A stretch of DNA of 64,000 nt from NCBI GenBank assembly GCA_025210475.1, contig JAOARW010000025.1, forward strand, positions 1-64,000, in the 5' to 3' direction. The notes below the pieces were generated by a model. The model had not been told where the DNA came from. It saw only the letters and a list, made by a program, of their open reading frames with translations, and did not search any database. Positions 33,304-41,708 of this stretch are shown here, in pieces. This DNA is from Carboxylicivirga sp. (GTDB lineage: Bacteria; Bacteroidota; Bacteroidia; Bacteroidales; Marinilabiliaceae). The first letter of the stretch is position 1, and each line of letters starts with the position of its first letter. Position numbers and translations under genes: made by a program.

Positions 33304-35361
33304 TTACAAATTCAGATTCAGTTGAATACCGGCTTTAAGCCATTTTCCTGGCTGCACAACATTACCTAAATCGTAGTATTGCTTGTCAAAAACATTGTTG
33401 GCATCCACAAAAATCTTGTATTTATCAGCCGTCCATTGCAGGCGTAAATCGGTAAGCCAGAAAGGAGCATATTCAGTTGCTTGTTCTTCGTAAGAATCTC
33501 CCACAAAGGCAATATACTCACCTTCCCTATCCTGATACAAAACATTCACATACAGCCCCAAATTACTTACCAGACTAACATTTATTCCCGCATTGAACTT
33601 ATGCTTCAAATAATCTTCAACATAGGCCGATTCGTATCCTTCGGGCATGGATTTATCCTGATCTATATGAGCATAACCCAACTCAATGCTCTGTAGCGGC
33701 GATTGTCCCAATAGTTCAATAAAGTTTATTCTGCCTTGCGCCTGAAAACCAACGGAATTAACATCGGAAAGATTACGGGTTGAATATTCTTCATCGCCAG
33801 GCAAGCGTCCCCAGTCAATTAAATTTTCTCCAGCTCGATAATAAACACTGGCTTGTGCCCTCAACCAATTATTTATCAACTTAAGCCCCGTTTCATATGT
33901 CATTGCTTCTTCGGGCTTTAAGTTTGGATTTCCAATATTGGTTGGCCCATCGTAAAACAAATCGGTAAATGTTGGCAAACGAAGCGTTTTGTTGGCACTG
34001 GCGAATATTTTCAGCTCATCATTAGCCCAATAACTCATATCAATCCCCGGAAAGAAATCTACACCAAAATCCAGACTGGTATTATAATTCATCAATACAC
34101 CTGCCGAAACAGAAAAACGCTCGTAATTGTAGACATGCTCAAGAAAGGTAGATACATTGGTTCGCTGATATGATTTAGTAAATTTGGCATCTTCACCCGG
34201 CACCTTTCGATAGGCATCTTCATCCAACGAGTGCCCCAACACATTGCTCCATACATTTTCGCTTCTCACTTCTGCTCCAAGTGATGTTTTACCAAGTAAC
34301 CACGGAATAACAGCATTAAAACTACCACCAAACACATCGGTTAAGTGATAATTATGCGTCGTATACCACGATGCCGGATTGTCTCGAAATAGCTCAAAGC
34401 GATCCTGATGTCGACGCCAATAAACTGATGGTGATATTTTAAATTTTTCACCAGATGTCAATTTCACCGAAGCAAAAGTGGTTTTATTCTGCTCAAATTG
34501 ATTGGGATATTTGGGTGTATAAAAGGCATTAGCACCAAACTCTTTATCGTTATGACCAATTTGAAAATCAAGCTTTTCCTGCCCCAAATCCATTTGTCCC
34601 TGATAAAAAATACTGATATTTTTAAAATCGGTATTAGCAATATAACCATCACTGGAAGCCACATTGGCTGCAATGTAATTTTTTAATTTCCCGCTTATAA
34701 CCGTTGCATTGGCCGATGCATTATACAATCCGTGCTCACCACCCAAAACACTAATGCTAAGCTTATCAGTATTTTTTGTTCCGGTTACAAAATTAATGGC
34801 GCCACTAAAAGCCCCCGGACCATAAACGCGTGCACCTGGGCCTTCTAAAATCTCAACACGTTCGATACTCTGCATATCAACCGGCAAATTCAGACTTAAA
34901 TGGCCGGTTTGCGGATCGGTCACATTCACTCCATTAAACAGGATCATTACCTGATCGAAAGAACCTCCGCGAATACTCACATCAGCCTGAATACCCAATG
35001 GTCCTCGCTGACGAACATCCACATTCATGGCATATTTCAGTAAATCCTGAACGCTGTATACCGGCAGTGCTTCTATCTCCTTGCGTGGAATCACATGCAA
35101 TACACGCCCCACTTCAGAATAGACCGATGTGGTACGACGTGCTGAAACCTGGACCTCTTCCAGATTTATTTTTTTATTTATCGATGCTGTATCTGTTTGC
35201 GCAAAGGTCTGCTGATAACCAAATACACTTAAGTAAACAGACGCCAGAGCACCTATTTTAACTGTTTGTTTAATACTGTTGAAGATGGCGTAACTTGCAC
35301 CATTCCAATATTTAAAACAAATGTCGTTTTTCTTAAATAAATTGCTTGTTTTCATAGTCAT
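33304..35361 (-). CDS. TonB-dependent outer-membrane receptor (BtuB-like architecture)
   Basis: A 685-residue receptor without the carboxypeptidase-like domain seen in the other TonB receptor. After a long N-terminus with a signal segment (KIGALASVYLSVFGYQQTFAQ) comes the TonB-box-like INLEEVQVSARR, then the plug (LPVYSVQDLLKYAMNVDVR, DVSIRGGSFDQVMILFNGV, VEILEGPGARVYGPGAFSG) and a barrel ending LKAGIQLNLNL. Domain order and size resemble BtuB or siderophore receptors; no cobalamin riboswitch is seen upstream, so cobalamin is not assumed. An ATG two codons later is an equal start. A CAAAGATA (TATCTTTG on the minus strand) box lies about 19 bases before the start. Confidence 0.88.
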   Translation of the reverse strand: MTMKTSNLFKKNDICFKYWNGASYAIFNSIKQTVKIGALASVYLSVFGYQQTFAQTDTASINKKINLEEVQVSARRTTSVYSEVGRVLHVIPRKEIEALPVYSVQDLLKYAMNVDVRQRGPLGIQADVSIRGGSFDQVMILFNGVNVTDPQTGHLSLNLPVDMQSIERVEILEGPGARVYGPGAFSGAINFVTGTKNTDKLSISVLGGEHGLYNASANATVISGKLKNYIAANVASSDGYIANTDFKNISIFYQGQMDLGQEKLDFQIGHNDKEFGANAFYTPKYPNQFEQNKTTFASVKLTSGEKFKISPSVYWRRHQDRFELFRDNPASWYTTHNYHLTDVFGGSFNAVIPWLLGKTSLGAEVRSENVWSNVLGHSLDEDAYRKVPGEDAKFTKSYQRTNVSTFLEHVYNYERFSVSAGVLMNYNTSLDFGVDFFPGIDMSYWANDELKIFASANKTLRLPTFTDLFYDGPTNIGNPNLKPEEAMTYETGLKLINNWLRAQASVYYRAGENLIDWGRLPGDEEYSTRNLSDVNSVGFQAQGRINFIELLGQSPLQSIELGYAHIDQDKSMPEGYESAYVEDYLKHKFNAGINVSLVSNLGLYVNVLYQDREGEYIAFVGDSYEEQATEYAPFWLTDLRLQWTADKYKIFVDANNVFDKQYYDLGNVVQPGKWLKAGIQLNLNL

Positions 35362-35563
35362 GTTTTAAAAAATAAGCCGCAAAGATAAAAGAATAAATAA
35401 TCTGAAAATGTTCGAATAACTTTTCCTGCTAACAATCCGCTTCTTCAAATTTTTAAAGCAGCCCGATTTTGTTTAATTTAGCCACTACATTTTAAGGCAT
35501 AAAAGCCAATAACAGAGCCTGTATAGGCAGAATAACAACCAGATACAGACGACAGATACCAAC

Positions 35564-36637
35564 ATGAAACAAATACTTACATATACTCTAAGCATGCTTT
35601 TTGTATTGTTTAGTTTTATAGCAGAAGCACAATTAGATACAACCAGCAATCAGAAAACAATATCTCATCAGGGGCGCGTGCAGCGTTACCTGCATCATTT
35701 TGATGCCCAGAAAATTCAAAACCTAAAAATGGTTAACCAACATGGTTATATAAACATTGCCACCTGGGATAAGGAGTCCATCGAGTTTGAAATAATAATA
35801 AGAGTGGAAACAAGAAGCGAAACACTTGCCGAAGAAGTATTTGATTTAATATCAATCGACAACAGAACTTATTCGAACACCCTTAGCTTTAAAACCCTTT
35901 TCTCCGAAGATTTCTTTTCGAACCACCCTTTCAGCATCAATTACCTGGTTAAAATACCGGCAAGACTAAACTTAAACATCGATAACTCAATTGGGGATGT
36001 AAGAATTGACAGTGTGCAAGGACAGGTTCGACTGAAACATCAATATGGCAAACTGGAACTTCGCGATTTGGCAATCGATAAGCAGAATGAACTTGATTTG
36101 TCGTTTATTGAAGGTCTGGTAGAAACATTCGGAAATGCTAAAGTCAATTTATCTAATTGCACTTTAAATTTCAATGACGGGAAACGCATCATTGGAAATT
36201 CTAGATACTGTATGGCAACAACTGCTAATGTAAACGCGGTTAATTTAAAAACATCAACCGATCGACTTACAGTAACCAATGCAGACAGTGTAATTTTAAA
36301 AGGAGAGCAGTTTATAGGAAAGATTGATCAGTTAAATACGCATCTTTTTTGCGAATTAGAGAAAGGTCAACTACTCGTTAGTACTTCCGAATCGATTAAA
36401 GACATTACCATTTCGAATAACAATGTTAACACAACTCTAATTATCCCTCATCAAACCTCCTATCAACTGAATGGAGAGGTTACCCGGGGCAACTTTATTC
36501 ATCCCAACCCAAAACAATTATCATTAATCAAAGAAAATGAGAGAGTCAGTTTCTCAGGTTCAATTGGTGATGCAAGCTCACCACATGCCAACCTGATACT
36601 TTTTAACCGCGACTCTTCCATCACCATAAAAAACTAA
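35564..36637 (+). CDS. secreted beta-solenoid (DUF4097-like) protein
   Basis: A 357-residue exported protein. Residues 1-22 (MLFVLFSFIAEAQ) are a signal peptide. The rest is a run of short beta strands with regular hydrophobic spacing (NLNIDNSIGDVRIDS, VRLKHQYGKLELRDL, NAVNLKTSTDRLTV), which resembles the right-handed beta-helix of DUF4097 or putative autotransporter-adhesin domains of Bacteroidota. No catalytic motif was recognised and the function is unknown. It opens a plus-strand operon: the aminopeptidase gene starts 3 bases after its stop. Confidence 0.65.
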   Translation: MKQILTYTLSMLFVLFSFIAEAQLDTTSNQKTISHQGRVQRYLHHFDAQKIQNLKMVNQHGYINIATWDKESIEFEIIIRVETRSETLAEEVFDLISIDNRTYSNTLSFKTLFSEDFFSNHPFSINYLVKIPARLNLNIDNSIGDVRIDSVQGQVRLKHQYGKLELRDLAIDKQNELDLSFIEGLVETFGNAKVNLSNCTLNFNDGKRIIGNSRYCMATTANVNAVNLKTSTDRLTVTNADSVILKGEQFIGKIDQLNTHLFCELEKGQLLVSTSESIKDITISNNNVNTTLIIPHQTSYQLNGEVTRGNFIHPNPKQLSLIKENERVSFSGSIGDASSPHANLILFNRDSSITIKN

Positions 36638-36640
36638 TCT

Positions 36641-38419
36641 ATGTCAACGCCTGATCGATTATTCAAACTCAGAAGCCACATGGCGACTCTAGGAGTAGAT
36701 GCTTATATTATCACCAGTGCCGATCCGCATTTGAGCGAATATCCGGCTGCCCATTGGAAGTTTCGGGAGTGGATTTCGGGCTTTACAGGTTCAGCTGGAA
36801 CCATTGTTGTTACCAACGATGAAGCCGGATTATGGACTGATTCTCGCTATTTTTTGCAAGCGGAACAACAGTTGCAGGATTCAGGAATAGACTTATACAA
36901 ACAGGGCGAAAAGGATGTACCAGACTACAAAGAGTGGCTAAGCGTCAACCTGTTTGCTGGAAACGTAGTGGCTGTTAATGGCAAAACAATGACCATTAGC
37001 GAATATCGCCAGCTTGCTAAATCATTGAAAAAAGTGGATATCCGTCTCGATGGAAAAGCCTTTCTCGAAGAGGATGTTTGGGAGGGGCGTCCGCCGCTAC
37101 CTGAAGAGGGTATTTTTGAACTTGATGTAAAATACTGTGGTTTAAGCCGGGAAGAAAAAATTCAGATCATACGTCAGAAAATGAAGGAAAAAGGAGCCAC
37201 TCATTATGTGATTGCTGCTTTGGACGAAATTGCATGGGTTCTTAACTTCAGAGGCTCTGACATTAAATATAATCCCGTGTTTCATTCCTATTTGATCATC
37301 ACCGAAAATCAGGTGAATTTATTTATCGATCCACATAAATTAACATCGAGCGTTGGAAAGAAACTAGCGGAAGAAGGTATTAAGGTATACTTATACAACG
37401 ACTATTATGAGTTTATAAAAGACTTGTTACAAGACAGCATCATACTGATTGATCCGAATAGAGCCAACAGTACAACATTGGGAAGTCTGCCTTCTCAATC
37501 AGCTAAAATAGAGCAAGAAAGCATCATTACTCAATTAAAATCAAGAAAAAACAGTACCGAAATAGAAAACTTCAGAAAGGCAATGATTAAAGATGGTGTT
37601 GCCATGGTGAAGTTTCTTTATTGGTTAGACAATACTATTGGCAAGGAAGAAATTACAGAATATTCAGCCGCAAAAAAGCTAAGTAGTTTCAGAGCGGAGC
37701 AGGAGAATTACCACGGTGACTCTTTTAATACCATCAGTGGCTATGCAGGAAATGGAGCCATTGTGCATTATGCGGTAAAGAAAGAAACGGCATCCAAACT
37801 GGAAACCAAAGGTTTATACCTAATTGATTCTGGCGGACAGTACTCCGAAGGAACAACGGATATTACCCGTACCATCGCCCTGGGTCCACTTACCGACGAA
37901 GAAAAAACAGATTTCACCTTGGTATTGAAGGGAAACATAGGTTTAGACAGGGCTGTTTTCCCAAGCGGAACAAGAGGTGTCCATCTCGATATATTGGCAC
38001 GCCAGGCCATGTGGCAACATGGTATTAATTACGGACACGGCACCGGCCATGGCATCGGTCATTTCCTGTGCGTTCACGAGGGGCCACAAAGTATTCGTCC
38101 ACAAGACAACGGTGTTGAAATTAAAGCAGGAATGATCTCTTCCAATGAACCAGGCATTTACAAATCAGGCAAGCATGGTATCCGCATTGAAAATCTGATT
38201 CTGACCATAGAAGATAAGGAAACTGAATTTGGCTCTTTTATGAAGTTTGAGACTTTAACACTGTGCCCGATTGATCACCGAGCCATTGATAGCTCATTGC
38301 TGAATGATGAAGAAAAAACATGGCTTAATAATTATCACGAAAAGGTAAATCAACGAATATCACCATTTCTGAATGAAGAGGAAAATGCGTGGTTAGATAA
38401 TAGCACTAAATTAATATAA
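36641..38419 (+). CDS. Xaa-Pro aminopeptidase (M24B family)
   Basis: A 592-residue metallopeptidase that removes the first residue from peptides with proline in second place. It has the three-domain form of long aminopeptidase P enzymes: two creatinase-N domains (to about 310) and a pita-bread catalytic domain. Metal ligands are visible: the two Asp in DSGGQYSEGTTDITRT, His in HGTGHGIGHFLCVHEGP, Glu in SSNEPGIY and Glu in HGIRIENLI. No signal peptide is seen, so it is cytoplasmic. The C-terminal segment matches the extra domain of this subgroup. It is tightly packed between the beta-solenoid and glycosyltransferase genes. Confidence 0.95.
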   Translation: MSTPDRLFKLRSHMATLGVDAYIITSADPHLSEYPAAHWKFREWISGFTGSAGTIVVTNDEAGLWTDSRYFLQAEQQLQDSGIDLYKQGEKDVPDYKEWLSVNLFAGNVVAVNGKTMTISEYRQLAKSLKKVDIRLDGKAFLEEDVWEGRPPLPEEGIFELDVKYCGLSREEKIQIIRQKMKEKGATHYVIAALDEIAWVLNFRGSDIKYNPVFHSYLIITENQVNLFIDPHKLTSSVGKKLAEEGIKVYLYNDYYEFIKDLLQDSIILIDPNRANSTTLGSLPSQSAKIEQESIITQLKSRKNSTEIENFRKAMIKDGVAMVKFLYWLDNTIGKEEITEYSAAKKLSSFRAEQENYHGDSFNTISGYAGNGAIVHYAVKKETASKLETKGLYLIDSGGQYSEGTTDITRTIALGPLTDEEKTDFTLVLKGNIGLDRAVFPSGTRGVHLDILARQAMWQHGINYGHGTGHGIGHFLCVHEGPQSIRPQDNGVEIKAGMISSNEPGIYKSGKHGIRIENLILTIEDKETEFGSFMKFETLTLCPIDHRAIDSSLLNDEEKTWLNNYHEKVNQRISPFLNEEENAWLDNSTKLI

Positions 38420-38423
38420 GTTA

Positions 38424-39329
38424 ATGCTAAGCATTTGTATTCCGGTTTATAATGTTGACGTACGGGAACTCATTGAGGACTTATTGATACAATCCGAAAA
38501 CACTGAATTAGACATTGAAATTCATGTTGTAGACGATGGTTCTGATATTGAGTTCAAGCGACTTAACAGATCCATAAGGAACAATCCACTTGTGAAATAC
38601 CAGGAACATTCCATCAATAAAGGATGCGCAAGAATTCGCAATCAGATGGCTGAAATCTCCAGATATAATCATATTCTTTTTATCGATAGCGACTCTAAGG
38701 TCAATAGCGAATATCTGAAACGGTATAAAATTTTGCTTGGAAAACATTTAATTGTTTGTGGGGGACGCGTACATCCTGACATACTGCCATCTCCTAATAA
38801 AACCCTCAGATGGACCGTTGGACATCTCCGCGAAGATTTTTCGGCACAAGAACGCATGATTGTACCAAACAAAAGTTTTATGTCTAATAACTTCATGATC
38901 CAAAAACAGCTATTAAATGATTTCAGATTCGACGAAGAGATAAAGCGTTCTGGCCATGAAGATACTATGATGGGAATTCAATTGGAGAATCAAGGCATAT
39001 CGATATACCACATAGACAATCCAGTAACACATATTGGCCTGGAAGACAATGCTGATTTTATTATCAAAACGCGCCAGCGCATCGAAACACTTCATTACTT
39101 ATTAAACGCTCGAAAAGATTATTTAGAGTTGATGAAGAAAAGAATTAAACTGCTTAGGTATTTCGTTATTACAAAATCATTCGGTTTAGTTCATCTAAGC
39201 AATTATCTGTTTAAGATCAATAAATCAAGAATTGAAAAAAACTTAAGTTCAAATAAACCAAGTATGGTTTTGTATGATTTTTATAAATTAGGATACTTTT
39301 CAAATGTTTATTTAAACAGTTTAAAATGA
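38424..39329 (+). CDS. family 2 glycosyltransferase
   Basis: A 301-residue GT-A glycosyltransferase. The N-terminal LSICIPVYNVDVRELI and VVDDGSD (about residue 35-41) bind the nucleotide sugar; FIDSDSKV near residue 90 is the metal-binding DxD-type motif, and GHEDTMMGIQL near 175 holds the acidic base region. The sugar and acceptor are not clear; it could act on a surface polysaccharide or a lipid-linked sugar. No membrane helix is seen. Its stop overlaps the ATG of the next gene by 4 bases, so it is coupled to the thioredoxin-like gene. Confidence 0.88.
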   Translation: MLSICIPVYNVDVRELIEDLLIQSENTELDIEIHVVDDGSDIEFKRLNRSIRNNPLVKYQEHSINKGCARIRNQMAEISRYNHILFIDSDSKVNSEYLKRYKILLGKHLIVCGGRVHPDILPSPNKTLRWTVGHLREDFSAQERMIVPNKSFMSNNFMIQKQLLNDFRFDEEIKRSGHEDTMMGIQLENQGISIYHIDNPVTHIGLEDNADFIIKTRQRIETLHYLLNARKDYLELMKKRIKLLRYFVITKSFGLVHLSNYLFKINKSRIEKNLSSNKPSMVLYDFYKLGYFSNVYLNSLK

Positions 39330-40744
39330 AATATTATATAACAATAATCACGGCTTTATTTATCCTGTTTCAAAGCTCATCTGCCCTTGTCCAACAACAT
39401 AATATTAAGGTATCGATTAACAACTACAGTGATTCGACTTTGATTTTAGGCTACTATTTCAACAAAAAGATGCTGGTGAAAGATACCACCTACATCGCCC
39501 CGGATGGTAGCTATACATTTGAAGGTGACGAGAAATTAGAGGAGGGACTTTACGTCGTCTATCTGGAAGATAAAACCTACTTTGATTTACTGGTTGGCAA
39601 TGAGCAGAATTTTACGATAACTACCAACAAGAAAGATCTGCTCAACGATATGAAAATCCAGGGTAGCGCTGAAAGTGCCGACTTTCTTAATTACCAAAGA
39701 TACCTGATAGCCAAACAAAAAGAAGCAGGACCTTTGCAGGAGCAACTAAAAGCCAGTAAAGACGAAAAATCGAAGCAAGCTATTCAGGATCAAATTAAAA
39801 AATTATCCACGGATGTAAAAAAGAAATATGAGAGCATTGCTGCCAAACACGAAGGAAGCTTTCTTAGCCTATTTCTTAATGCCACTCAGGAAGTAAAGGT
39901 TCCGCAGATGCAGGCTCCGGCCAATAGCACTAACCCCGACTCGATCATCCAACGAAAACGCTATAATTACTACAAAGCTCATTACTTCGATAATTACAAA
40001 ATGGATGATCCCCGCCTATTAAGAACGCCATTTTTCACCAACAAGCTGGAAACATACTTCTCAAAGGTAATCCTACAAATGCCAGATACAATCATTAAAG
40101 AATCGCATCGCGTTATAGCCATGGCTAATGGCAATTATGAGATGGAAAAGTACCTGATTCAACATTTATTTAACCAGGCTAACGACAGCAAAATCATGGG
40201 GATGGATGCCGTATTGGTTAATCTAGCCGAAACCTACTACCTGAGTGGTCATGCCGATTGGACAGAAGAAGAATTCTTAAAAAACCTACAGGAACGTGTT
40301 GATAAGATTAAGCCTAATCTATTGGGCAACAAGGCTCCCGATTTCAAAATGCAATCCTATACCGATGAATTCTACAAGCTAAGCGAAATAAGTGCCGATA
40401 TTACCATTGTTGTTTTTTGGGAACCCGAGTGCGGTCATTGCGAAAAAGAAATCCCAAAACTAAACGAGGTCGTTTGGAACAACTACAAACAACAAAGCAT
40501 TAAGATTGTAGCTGTATATACACAATGGGAAAAAGATCCCTGGATTGAGTTTATTCACAATCACGAACTGACCGAATGGATTCATTTATACGACCCATAC
40601 AATAAAAGCAACTTCAGAAACCAGTATGATATTTTCAGTACTCCGGTTATTTACATTCTGGATAAAGACAAAAAAATATTAGCTAAAAGAATTGGAGCCG
40701 AGCAAATACCGGGCTTCCTAGATCATCATTTCAAATTAAAATAA
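39326..40744 (+). CDS. exported thioredoxin-like protein (TlpA type) with DUF4369-like domain
   Basis: A 472-residue exported protein. A signal peptide (ITALFILFQSSSALVQ) is followed by a beta-rich DUF4369-like domain (SINNYSDSTLILGYYFNKK, about 28-125), a helical DUF5106-like middle part, and a thioredoxin fold in the last 150 residues. The redox motif is FWEPECGHCEKEIPKL with Cys-Gly-His-Cys, followed by the cis-proline in IFSTPVIYI. It probably works in the periplasm, reducing or forming disulfides; the client may be the next lipoprotein or surface proteins (inference). Starts by a 4-base overlap with the glycosyltransferase gene. Confidence 0.88.
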   Translation: MKYYITIITALFILFQSSSALVQQHNIKVSINNYSDSTLILGYYFNKKMLVKDTTYIAPDGSYTFEGDEKLEEGLYVVYLEDKTYFDLLVGNEQNFTITTNKKDLLNDMKIQGSAESADFLNYQRYLIAKQKEAGPLQEQLKASKDEKSKQAIQDQIKKLSTDVKKKYESIAAKHEGSFLSLFLNATQEVKVPQMQAPANSTNPDSIIQRKRYNYYKAHYFDNYKMDDPRLLRTPFFTNKLETYFSKVILQMPDTIIKESHRVIAMANGNYEMEKYLIQHLFNQANDSKIMGMDAVLVNLAETYYLSGHADWTEEEFLKNLQERVDKIKPNLLGNKAPDFKMQSYTDEFYKLSEISADITIVVFWEPECGHCEKEIPKLNEVVWNNYKQQSIKIVAVYTQWEKDPWIEFIHNHELTEWIHLYDPYNKSNFRNQYDIFSTPVIYILDKDKKILAKRIGAEQIPGFLDHHFKLK

Positions 40745-40745
40745 C

Positions 40746-41708
40746 ATGTTAAAATATATATATCCTATACTCCTGACTATCGTATTACTATCTGCTTGTC
40801 AAAATGAAGAGAAGATTATTCCTCCTCCAGAAATATTTTTAAAGATGCCTGTTGATGGTTTCGAATTCGACACTGACAGTGCTGAATTGATTGAGCCAAT
40901 CATCACCTATGATATCAAATCGACTTACAAATGGCTTGAAGGAAGTACTGAGATTAACGATGGAAAAAAGGATTATCTATTTGAGAATAACCCCTTGGGA
41001 ACTTACAAATATACTTTTGAAGTAGAAACACCTTCTGGAAGTGATAAAATGGACATCACAGTGCACTCCCTCGAAATTAATACCTTCGAAGAGTTTAAGG
41101 ACTTTAATGATAATGGCTATTTCAATTCTCCAGAAGCAGGCTTTCATCACTTCCCCCCCGTTCATTACCCTTGCGAATACGATGCCGCTACTCCAAGTGC
41201 CTGGAATGGTTTTGCCATCAGTAAAAACGCCAGCAAAACCGACTCCGATTCGAAAGGAGAGTTTAGTGTATATGGCAGTTCTGCGGCCGATGAATCAAAA
41301 AACTTCACCATATTTAAACAAGTTGATGGCAAAACAAACTACATCAGCTTTGACGAAGATGAATCTCACGTAGTTAAAAGCATAGCGGTTAATAACTGTA
41401 CCCGCACCTATTTATATATGAATACTCACTTCGACAAAAAAGGTGGACTTGATTACTTTAAATTAACCATAAACGGACTGGATGCTTCTGGAACCAAAAT
41501 ATCTGGACCTGTTGAAGTTCTATTGGCTGATTACCGACCTGAGCAAACCGCTCAAAAATTCCTCCTCTCCGAATGGAAAGTAGTGGAATTAAAAGAACTT
41601 GGCTCGGTTAATAAATTGGAATTTAAGCTAACATCATCTCATGACATTAATCCAGAATCTGAGTTGCCAATGTATTTTTGTATGGATAACTTAAAAATTA
41701 GTGAATAA
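40746..41708 (+). CDS. DUF4465-type lipoprotein
   Basis: A 320-residue lipoprotein. The signal peptide ends in the lipobox LLSAC (about Cys18). Residues 30-105 look like an Ig-like domain (LIEPIITYDIKSTYKWLEG). From about 115 the sequence follows the DUF4465 pattern: SAWNGFAISKNAS, TYLYMNTHFDKKGG, KISGPVEVLLADYR and a closing PMYFCMDNLKIS. DUF4465 proteins of Bacteroidota are mostly uncharacterised and often lie near TonB receptors; some occur in cobamide-uptake loci, but that is not shown here. One base separates it from the thioredoxin-like gene. Its 3' end overlaps the convergent protease gene by 11 bases. Confidence 0.75.
   Translation: MLKYIYPILLTIVLLSACQNEEKIIPPPEIFLKMPVDGFEFDTDSAELIEPIITYDIKSTYKWLEGSTEINDGKKDYLFENNPLGTYKYTFEVETPSGSDKMDITVHSLEINTFEEFKDFNDNGYFNSPEAGFHHFPPVHYPCEYDAATPSAWNGFAISKNASKTDSDSKGEFSVYGSSAADESKNFTIFKQVDGKTNYISFDEDESHVVKSIAVNNCTRTYLYMNTHFDKKGGLDYFKLTINGLDASGTKISGPVEVLLADYRPEQTAQKFLLSEWKVVELKELGSVNKLEFKLTSSHDINPESELPMYFCMDNLKISE

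Noticed and set aside
35362..35563. Cobalamin riboswitch upstream of the BtuB-like TonB receptor
   Set aside because: The 200 bases between the divergent starts show no B12-box-like sequence or suitable fold, so the ligand is left open.
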